DNA from: Bacteroidetes bacterium SW_11_45_7
GTDB taxonomy: Bacteria > Bacteroidota > Bacteroidia > Chitinophagales > SW-11-45-7
DNA length: 11,319 nucleotides
NCBI GenBank assembly: GCA_003022985.1
Contig: PXTV01000115.1
Coordinates: forward strand, 1 to 11,319
Direction of reading: 5' to 3'
The notes under the pieces: generated by a model
Databases searched by the model: none
What the model was told of the DNA's origin: nothing
Seen by the model: only the letters and a program-made list of their open reading frames with translations
In this document: positions 5,906 to 11,319 of the stretch, piece by piece
Layout of the letters: the number at the start of each line of letters is the position of its first letter
Numbering within the stretch: position 1 is the first letter of the stretch
Translations under genes and position numbers: made by a program

Positions 5906-7153
5906 TCATTTCACTTCCTCATATTGCCGGCATAGCACTTTGGGCACGCACAAAAAATACTTGACCACCGGCTTAGCTAACACGGAAATGTTTAGTTGAT
6001 CAGAAGCATCTGCAATATCTTGTACCCGCCCGTCCTTGTAAAGGATATTGATTTTGCTGCCGGTTGTGGAATAAGCACTATTGCTGGTACTTCCCGTAAA
6101 CACCAATGCATCGGCATCCTGGTAAGAGATGTTGTAATAATTAACTGCTTGTTCTTTATACGCCTCCAGTTTATTCTGAGAAAACGGCTCGCTATGGAGG
6201 GTTACATGAAGTAAATGCCTATCCACAATCTTGCTTGCAAGAATAGCCAGAACCTTGTCAGACGAATGCGTCCACGATTTGATGGCTGCCATCACATCGG
6301 TGTCATCGAGCTTAGCAAACTGATCGAGCATTTTCGAATAGGGCTTGAAATCATCAGCATTGAAACGATGGGCAAGAAAGTACTTCAGTGCAGGCGTCCC
6401 CTCTAACGCGACACCCTGTTCAGCAAGGGCTTTTGCTCTACTGATGATCTTGCTCAAAAGCTGCTCTACGCCCAGAACTGTTTTGTGAAGATACACCTGC
6501 CAATACATCAGGCGCCTGGCAATAATAAACTTCTCGATGGAGTAAATGCCTTTTGCCTCAATCACCAAACGGCCCTCTTGCACATCCATCATTTTGATGA
6601 TACGATCGTAGCCGATGACCCCCTCGTTAACCCCGGTGAAAAAATTATCACGGTTGAGGTAATCCAGCCGGTCAACATCCAGTTGGCTGGCCACCAACTG
6701 GTTAAGGAAGGTCTTGTGATATTCGTTACGGAAAATCCGAATGGCCAATTCAAGGCGCCCATTAAATTCCTCATTGAGGCGGTCCATCATCACGCGCGAC
6801 AGGTGCTCGTGTGTAGCCCCGGTAACAAGGTATTTTTCAAGGGCATGCGAATGGGGGCCGTGGCCAATATCGTGCAAGAGGATAGCAATGGTAACGGCTT
6901 CTGCTTCATCCTCCGTGATATCAGCTCCTTTTGAACGCAAGACATCAATGGCTTGCGTCATTAAATGCAAGGCACCAAGTGCATGACTAAAACGTGTATG
7001 AAGCGCACCGGGGTAGACATAATCGGTAAGGCCAAGTTGTTTAATCCTCCTCATGCGCTGAAAGAAAGGATGTTCAATTAAATCGTAGATAATGTCATAA
7101 GGTATGGTAACAAAACCATAAACCGGATCGTTAAAAATCTTGCGCTTATTCAT
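5906..7153 (-). CDS. HD-domain phosphohydrolase (dNTPase-like)
   Basis: A 415-residue protein of the HD superfamily related to dGTP triphosphohydrolases and SAMHD1. Counting from the ATG at 7153, metal-binding residues are His52 or His57 in HTRFSH, His94-Asp95 in LLHDIGHGPHSH, and Asp159 in SQLDVDRLDYL. The region IFNDPVYGFVTIP near the N-terminus matches the family start. A C-terminal part of about 200 residues is less conserved and may bind a regulatory nucleotide. It probably hydrolyses a deoxynucleoside or other nucleoside triphosphate; the substrate is inferred. The frame extends nine codons upstream, but the ATG at 7153 fits the family. It lies upstream of lpxD in the same direction with a gap of about 140 bases. 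It could be co-transcribed with the lipid A genes, with no obvious biochemical link. Confidence 0.9.
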   Translation of the reverse strand: MNKRKIFNDPVYGFVTIPYDIIYDLIEHPFFQRMRRIKQLGLTDYVYPGALHTRFSHALGALHLMTQAIDVLRSKGADITEDEAEAVTIAILLHDIGHGPHSHALEKYLVTGATHEHLSRVMMDRLNEEFNGRLELAIRIFRNEYHKTFLNQLVASQLDVDRLDYLNRDNFFTGVNEGVIGYDRIIKMMDVQEGRLVIEAKGIYSIEKFIIARRLMYWQVYLHKTVLGVEQLLSKIISRAKALAEQGVALEGTPALKYFLAHRFNADDFKPYSKMLDQFAKLDDTDVMAAIKSWTHSSDKVLAILASKIVDRHLLHVTLHSEPFSQNKLEAYKEQAVNYYNISYQDADALVFTGSTSNSAYSTTGSKINILYKDGRVQDIADASDQLNISVLAKPVVKYFLCVPKVLCRQYEEVK

Positions 7154-7285
7154 TCTTTTAGTAATTGAGGCACCAGACACAAATCTTCTCTCATGGGATT
7201 ATTCAGTAATGCTGAGCATTTCCACTGATTTTTTTCGTCAAGAATAAAGCAATTTTGTGCCTTGGTTTATTTGTGGGGAATTCTT

Positions 7286-7315
7286 TTTGTCCTTAAGGAA
7301 TCGTTTATACATTTA
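7286..7315 (+). promoter_or_regulatory. Possible porX promoter
   Basis: TTTG at 7286-7289 is followed 18 bases later by TACATTTA at 7308-7315, which matches TAnnTTTG except for its last base. Transcription would start near 7322, about 77 bases before the ATG at 7399. This intergenic region of about 245 bases also has to hold the promoter of the divergent HD gene, for which I saw only a one-mismatch box at 7187-7180 (AAGATTTG). Confidence 0.35.
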
Positions 7316-7398
7316 CACTCGCTACCATAACAAGAGGCAGGAGCGCGCCATCGTGTTGATGTTGCTTTACCTAAAATTGCCGCAAAATAAATCATTCT

Positions 7399-8961
7399 AT
7401 GGCCGAAATTACAATCTTGTGGGCAGATGACGAGATAGAGCTGCTCAAGCCACAGATCCTGTACCTTGAGAACAAAGGGTACAAGGTCATATCCGTTACT
7501 AACGGGCAGGATAGCATTCAGAAATGCGCTGAAGAAAATGTTGATGTAGTGTTTCTTGATGAGCACATGCCGGGGCTTTCAGGACTGGAAGCGCTTCCCC
7601 GGATCAAATCAAAAGCTCCTGAAGCACCTATTGTGATGATTACCAAGAACGAAGAGGAAAACATCATGGAGGAGGCGATTGGTCAGCAAATTTCCGACTA
7701 CCTGATCAAGCCGGTTAAGAACAAGCAGATGCTGCTTACCCTGAAAAGGCTTACCGATAACAAGCGATTGGTTAGCGAAAAAGCCGGAGCCAATTATCAG
7801 AAAGAGTTTCAGAAGATCTTTATGCGCTTTCAGGAAAAGCTTACCCCTCAACAATGGGCAGACGTTTATAACGATCTGGTTTACTGGGAGTTGGAGCTGG
7901 ATAACTCGGGTAACGAGGAGATGCAGGAGATTTTGGAAAACCAAAAACAGGAAGCCAATACGGAGTTTTGCAAGTTTGCAGGCAACAACTACATCAACTG
8001 GCTGGATAATGAGGATGATGAGGAAACACCTGTCATGTCCCACACACTATTGGAAAATAAGGTGTTACCCCATCTGATTGCAAGCAAACCAACATTCTTC
8101 ATTTTGATCGATAATTTGCGCCTTGATCAGTTTAAGACAATCCTGCCCATCCTCACGCAGTACTATAACCTCAGGGAAGAAAGCCAATGGTACAGCATTC
8201 TCCCCACTGCAACTCAATACAGTCGAAACAGCCTTTTCTCAGGTTTGCTACCTTCTGAGATCGAGGATGAGTTTCCCAACTACTGGCGCAACGATGATGA
8301 CGAAGGCGGGAAAAACCTCTACGAGGAACACTTCCTCGATGCATTGTTAGACAGAACATTTCACGATGAGGTTAAATACGAGTACCATAAGATCACCAAC
8401 TTCAATAGTGGTAAAAAACTCGAGGAAAACATCCTCAACTCCCTGGATAACCACCTTGTGGTGATTGTTTACAATTTCGTGGATCTGTTGTCGCATGCTC
8501 GCACGGATACAGAGGTGCTCAAAGAGTTAGCTTATGATGAGTCGGGGTATCGGTCCATTACGCATTCATGGCTACAGCACTCGCCTCTTCATACCATGAT
8601 CGAGAAATTGGCTGATCACGATATCAATCTTTGTATCACCACGGACCACGGAAGTATTCGTGTTAAAACACCCTCCAAGTGCATTGGTGACCGCAATACC
8701 ACTACAAATATCCGTTATAAAACGGGCAAAAATCTCAGCTATGTAGAAAAGGATGTTTTAGCAGTAGAAGACCCTTATCAGGCCTTTTTGCCCAAGCCAA
8801 GTGTAAGCTCTTCCTTCATTTTTGCTAAAGATGACCGCTATTTAGTGTATCCGAACAATTACAATTATTTTGTAAAGCATTTCAACGATACGTTTCAACA
8901 CGGTGGCCTATCCCTTGAAGAAATGATTGTTCCTTTTGGCTGGCTCACACCTAAGAAATAG
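7399..8961 (+). CDS. porX: PorX-type response regulator with PglZ domain
   Basis: A 520-residue two-domain regulator. Residues 1-120 are a receiver domain with acidic Asp10-Asp11, phosphoacceptor Asp54 in FLDEHMPG, Thr82 and Lys104 in YLIKP. A helical linker (about 125-215) leads to a PglZ domain of the alkaline phosphatase superfamily (about 220-520). It shows LIDNLRLDQ (Asp238), probable nucleophile Thr272 in LPTATQYSRNS, VDLLSHART (Asp362, His366), TTDHGS (Asp416-His417) and HGGLSLEE (His501). In studied Bacteroidota PorX, with the kinase PorY and sigma factor SigP, controls T9SS gene expression, and its PglZ domain is a zinc-dependent phosphodiesterase. All key residues appear intact. No DNA-binding domain is visible, as expected. 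No kinase gene is present in the window. It is divergent from the HD gene and followed 142 bases later by a T9SS-type secreted protein. Confidence 0.93.
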   Translation: MAEITILWADDEIELLKPQILYLENKGYKVISVTNGQDSIQKCAEENVDVVFLDEHMPGLSGLEALPRIKSKAPEAPIVMITKNEEENIMEEAIGQQISDYLIKPVKNKQMLLTLKRLTDNKRLVSEKAGANYQKEFQKIFMRFQEKLTPQQWADVYNDLVYWELELDNSGNEEMQEILENQKQEANTEFCKFAGNNYINWLDNEDDEETPVMSHTLLENKVLPHLIASKPTFFILIDNLRLDQFKTILPILTQYYNLREESQWYSILPTATQYSRNSLFSGLLPSEIEDEFPNYWRNDDDEGGKNLYEEHFLDALLDRTFHDEVKYEYHKITNFNSGKKLEENILNSLDNHLVVIVYNFVDLLSHARTDTEVLKELAYDESGYRSITHSWLQHSPLHTMIEKLADHDINLCITTDHGSIRVKTPSKCIGDRNTTTNIRYKTGKNLSYVEKDVLAVEDPYQAFLPKPSVSSSFIFAKDDRYLVYPNNYNYFVKHFNDTFQHGGLSLEEMIVPFGWLTPKK

Positions 8962-8995
8962 GAAAAAGATCATTTCGCAAATCATCAATCATATA

Positions 8996-9015
8996 CTATC
9001 TTTCAACTCAGATAG
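8996..9015. other. Small inverted repeat after porX
   Basis: CTATCT (8996-9001) and AGATAG (9010-9015) can pair around an 8-base loop, 34 bases past the porX stop. There is no T-run, so it is at best a weak or factor-dependent end of the porX transcript. I see no strong terminator between porX and the next gene. Confidence 0.25.
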
Positions 9016-9066
9016 ACATTAGCACCTATAAGTTATGAGAGATGGAAAGTGTAAATTATCTTAGCG

Positions 9067-9081
9067 ATTCCATTGTGGAAT
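9067..9081. promoter_or_regulatory. Inverted repeat upstream of the secreted-protein gene
   Basis: ATTCCA and TGGAAT form a perfect inverted repeat around TTG, ending 22 bases before the ATG at 9104. It could be a regulator-binding site or a leader hairpin hiding the start. It is short enough to be chance. Confidence 0.25.
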
Positions 9082-9103
9082 ATTACTCAAAAAAATGTGA
9101 ACG

Positions 9104-10429
9104 ATGCAGCAATTCAGGGTTTTCGTGCTTATCAGCTTCTCGATGTTTTTATTTCTGCCTTCCCATGCGCAACAAATTTTACAGAGTGTCACCACACCTC
9201 TCAGTCCAACTGAATGTGATTCTGTGCAAGTAACCGTTCAAGGCCAGCTACCACAGAACAATGAAATCAAAAAGAGGCAAATTCAACAATCAGGGAATTC
9301 AACAGAGATCATTCTTACTTACGGGGCGGGAAGTACTAGCCCATTGCCCGTCCCCACATTTCTTGAGACTATCAATCTGGCCCCATTACCTGCCGGCCAG
9401 AATCAGATAAGTGTGATACTACAAGATGGTAATGGTATTAATGCAGATAATACTTCAAGGAGTATTCAGGTCCCCCCCTTGAATTTGACAAGTGGTTTTA
9501 CCCTGCCAAGAGATACTATTTGTGAACAGACCACTCTACCAATTACCGACACCAGTAGTAATGCTGACCAATACATATGGCAAGATAATGGAATGAACTT
9601 TGATACTGTTGCTTCCCCTGCTTATCAAGCAGCAGATACAGGCAAGCATAATATTCAACAGATTGTTGTGAACGGTGTTTGCAAAGATACGATGGCCAAA
9701 CGTGTGGAAGTCCTCACGAAACCAGTTGCAGAACTTGGCACCAATACGGATACACTACAAATATGTGAGAATGATGTTGATACGCTCGCAATAAATGATG
9801 GGTACGATCAATACAAATGGCAAAGAAACGGTTCTGTGCTAACAGGTCAAAACTCGGCTCGATTACCTGTTTCCGATGGGGGACTTTACCAGGTTAATAC
9901 AAGGATAGCCAATGGATGTACTGATAGCGATTCATTGTTTGTTGAAAAAATCACAACCACAACACCTTCCATTACCAAAACGGATAGTGTACTATCCTCA
10001 TCCCCTGCTACCTCTTACCAATGGTTACGGGACGATAACCCGATCACTGGCGCTACCAATTCCGAATATATCGCACAACAATCCGGGGCTTACAGGGTTG
10101 TGACCTTCGCCCAAAGCGGGTGCAGCGACACATCAGCACCAACAACTGTCGTACTAACCAGTATCCGGGATCTGCAAAGTGATAAAAAACTTGTCACGTA
10201 TCCTTCACCCGCACAAGAGATGCTTCATTATAAATTGGAAATAATTGATCAGCAGCAGAATGTATTTCTATCGCTTCATGACCTAAACGGACGTACAGTT
10301 CGGGAACAACGTCTTACCTTATCTTCACAAAAGGGAACCATAGAGGTTGATGCATTAGCAAATGGGCTTTACTTATTACAGCTCCAAACAGATAAGGCCA
10401 CAATTACCAAAAAAGTTGTAATAGAATAG
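9104..10429 (+). CDS. Secreted Ig-like protein with T9SS C-terminal sorting domain
   Basis: A 441-residue exported protein. Residues 1-22 form a signal peptide (FVLISFSMFLFLPSHA) with likely cleavage before QQIL. An N-terminal beta-rich region (about 30-125) is followed by three Ig-like repeats (about 135-205, 215-282 and 288-352), each with Y-x-W, then a G(A/L)Y-type or KHNI strand and a Gly-x-Cys-x-Asp element. The last repeat (YQWLRDDNPITGATNSEY) is the classic Bacteroidota Ig-like pattern. Residues 362-441 form a type A T9SS sorting domain (VTYPSPAQEML, LHDLNGRTV, GLYLLQLQTD, ending KKVVIE), which would direct secretion through the T9SS and then be removed. No catalytic domain is visible, so an adhesin or structural surface role is likely. 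It follows porX in the same direction, but co-transcription is unproven. Confidence 0.88.
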   Translation: MQQFRVFVLISFSMFLFLPSHAQQILQSVTTPLSPTECDSVQVTVQGQLPQNNEIKKRQIQQSGNSTEIILTYGAGSTSPLPVPTFLETINLAPLPAGQNQISVILQDGNGINADNTSRSIQVPPLNLTSGFTLPRDTICEQTTLPITDTSSNADQYIWQDNGMNFDTVASPAYQAADTGKHNIQQIVVNGVCKDTMAKRVEVLTKPVAELGTNTDTLQICENDVDTLAINDGYDQYKWQRNGSVLTGQNSARLPVSDGGLYQVNTRIANGCTDSDSLFVEKITTTTPSITKTDSVLSSSPATSYQWLRDDNPITGATNSEYIAQQSGAYRVVTFAQSGCSDTSAPTTVVLTSIRDLQSDKKLVTYPSPAQEMLHYKLEIIDQQQNVFLSLHDLNGRTVREQRLTLSSQKGTIEVDALANGLYLLQLQTDKATITKKVVIE

Positions 10430-10544
10430 TCAAACCATTTGTTGACTAAAATGTGAGAAGATATGTAGCCCTTTTCGTTTTTTAGCCTTTGATTATTTAT
10501 GGGCAGAACACCCTTAAGGGAGATAGTAAATATATTAATAAATA
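10430..10544. other. Gene-free stretch after the secreted-protein gene
   Basis: No gene or convincing rho-independent terminator is seen. A perfect 10-base palindrome CCCTTAAGGG lies at 10511-10520, followed by AT-rich sequence up to the first repeat unit. The T-rich run near 10470-10485 has no good stem before it. Confidence 0.35.
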
Positions 10545-10657
10545 TTTGAACCCTTCGGGTTCACGGCCTGTCTTTATTCTTTTGCTATAAAGCTTTGATC
10601 CCTGCCGGGATGCCGATTTTGTTGCTATAAATCTGTGAACCTTTGGGTTCAGCTTAC
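10545..10657 (+). repeat. REP-like hairpin block, copy A (113 bp)
   Basis: This block holds three hairpins. The first is TGAACCC-TTC-GGGTTCA (10548-10562), the second ATCCC-TGCC-GGGAT (10598-10611), and the third TGAACC-TTT-GGGTTCA (10636-10651 region). The second and third are each preceded by GCTATAAA (10584-10591 and 10624-10631). The first lacks that lead because the block begins inside it, directly after AT-rich sequence. The same block recurs at 10974-11086 with four base differences. It is a composite of dispersed palindromic repeats, not a coding region. Confidence 0.85.
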
Positions 10658-10769
10658 AATAATTCAAATCAATATAATTTTACCATATTTTTAATTGATT
10701 TCGGATGGCGTAACCCAATAAAACCACCTCGATTGTCACAGGTTAACAGAAGTCATCTTTGAATAATGC

Positions 10770-10799
10770 GACCCCGAATGGGGTCTAAAGGTTTATAGC
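10770..10799 (-). repeat. Single hairpin monomer in inverted orientation
   Basis: GACCCC-GAAT-GGGGTC (10770-10785) is followed by TTTATAGC (10792-10799), the reverse complement of the GCTATAAA lead found before the other hairpins. Read on the minus strand it has the same order, lead then short spacer then hairpin, so it is one more unit of the same family with a different stem. Confidence 0.7.
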
Positions 10800-10837
10800 C
10801 ATAAGATCAGCGCCAAAAGGCGATCCCGTAGGGATCG
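10798..10837 (+). repeat. Two adjoining hairpins between the repeat blocks
   Basis: CGCC-AAAA-GGCG (10811-10822) is followed at once by CGATCCC-GTA-GGGATCG (10821-10837). The sequence GCCATAAG at 10798-10805 resembles the GCTATAAR lead with one mismatch, so the first hairpin may be a degenerate direct unit. The second has no lead. Confidence 0.5.
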
Positions 10838-10962
10838 AACACCAAAACAATCCATATTTATGTCCACCTATTCGCCAATCTACATCCATGTTATTTTGGC
10901 CGTGCAGAACCGGAAGAGAAAATGTCTGTTTTCTGTGGAATCGGTCTTCTTGGCTCATTCTC

Positions 10963-11086
10963 TGCTATAAAGCTTTGAACCCTTCGGGTTCACGGCTTGT
11001 CTCTATTCTTTTGCTATAAAGCTTTGATCCCTGCCGGGATGCCGATTTTGTTGCTATAAGGCTGTGAACCTTTGGGTTCAGCTTAC
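10963..11086 (+). repeat. REP-like hairpin block, copy B
   Basis: This is the second copy of the 113-bp block (10974-11086), here with a complete lead GCTATAAAGC in front (10963-10972). The order is the same: the GAACCC, ATCCC and GAACC hairpins, the later two preceded by GCTATAAA (11013-11020) and GCTATAAG (11053-11060). Four substitutions separate it from copy A: two in the spacer after the first hairpin and two next to the third lead. No base change falls in any of the three stems. Confidence 0.85.
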
Positions 11087-11235
11087 TAATTACTAACAAC
11101 TGCCTTAGTTATTTTCCATTCTGTAAAGTCCATATCCTTTTCTCAATTCTGTTTTCGTAGATTAGCACCCGCTTTACTATTTCGGCATTCATAAAATTGC
11201 TGTTCTCCTGTTTGTTACACCAATTCTCTATTTTT
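11087..11235. promoter_or_regulatory. Upstream region of the right-edge gene
   Basis: This AT-rich stretch must hold the promoter of the gene starting at 11236. TTTG occurs near 11211-11214 as a possible -33 element, but no good TAnnTTTG box follows at the usual spacing, and no Shine-Dalgarno sequence is visible. I cannot place the promoter with confidence. Confidence 0.2.
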
Positions 11236-11319
11236 ATGAGACTATTAAAACCACTTGTTCTTTTTTGTTTCTTGATATGCTGTAGTGCCTCTATTGACCA
11301 GGTTTTTGCTCAAGGCGGA
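11236..11319 (+). CDS. N-terminus of an exported protein, cut by the window edge
   Basis: Twenty-eight codons are visible from the ATG at 11236. They encode a signal peptide: basic start MRLLK, a hydrophobic core PLVLFCFLICCSASI, and a probable signal peptidase I site in QVFAQGG (cleavage after FA). The FAQ ending is very common in Bacteroidota exported proteins. The paired cysteines lie in the core and do not form a good lipobox, so a lipoprotein is less likely. The mature part lies beyond the window and its function cannot be judged. Confidence 0.7.
   Translation, partial: MRLLKPLVLFCFLICCSASIDQVFAQGG

Larger units (their letters stand above)
10658..10962. other. Spacer separating the two repeat blocks
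   Basis: Apart from the hairpins at 10770-10837 I see no gene. An inverted repeat AGAAAA-TGTCTG-TTTTCT lies near 10915-10934, flanked by ACCG and CGGT, and could form a longer imperfect stem. The rest is AT-rich sequence without a recognisable signal. Confidence 0.35.

Noticed and set aside
5886..5909. Seven-codon frame (MKHEAYA) overlapping the HD gene stop by ATGA
   Set aside because: The overlap resembles coupling, but a peptide this short is expected by chance and nothing supports a leader peptide or attenuator.
10598..10651. Rho-independent terminators in the hairpin block
   Set aside because: The hairpins lack following T-runs of useful length, occur in series, and one is inverted. 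They are better explained as dispersed repeats.
10545..11086. CRISPR array
   Set aside because: The repeats are hairpin units of varying stem with irregular spacing and no unique spacers of constant length; no cas genes are nearby.

Overview
The window comes from a Bacteroidota genome, probably a cytophaga- or chitinophaga-like lineage. The evidence is an LpxC-FabZ fusion, a PorX-type response regulator with a PglZ domain (a hallmark of the type IX secretion system, T9SS), a secreted protein with a T9SS C-terminal sorting domain, promoter-like TAnnTTTG boxes, no clear Shine-Dalgarno sequences, and short palindromic intergenic repeats of a kind common in this phylum.

Layout. Positions 1-780 hold no convincing intact gene: two palindromes, a diverged direct repeat and a possible decayed membrane-protein fragment on the minus strand. 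Positions 833-1894 hold two paralogous YtxH-type small membrane proteins on the plus strand, each with its own promoter-like sequence and a closely similar rho-independent terminator. Positions 1909-7153 are a minus-strand block. In transcription order it is an HD-domain phosphohydrolase, lpxD, an lpxC-fabZ fusion, lpxA and a lone ABC ATPase. From lpxD onward every gene overlaps the next by 4-11 bases, so these four are almost certainly one translationally coupled lipid A operon. Positions 7399-8961 (plus) are porX, divergent from the HD gene. Positions 9104-10429 (plus) encode a secreted Ig-like protein with a T9SS sorting domain. Positions 10545-11086 hold a cluster of REP-like hairpin repeats including a 113-bp block present twice. 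A signal-peptide protein starts at 11236 and runs off the right edge.

How the genes work together. LpxA and LpxD add the acyl chains and LpxC removes the acetyl group in early lipid A synthesis. FabZ belongs to fatty acid elongation and draws on the same hydroxyacyl-ACP pool. The ABC ATPase coupled to lpxA is a candidate for an envelope or lipid export role, but no permease is present. PorX controls T9SS genes in studied Bacteroidota, and the gene after it encodes a probable T9SS cargo.

No clearly new system is visible. The best leads are the hairpin repeat cluster, with paired changes in its stems and a duplicated block; the ABC ATPase with unusual Q- and H-loops; and the YtxH pair, whose halves have diverged at different rates.
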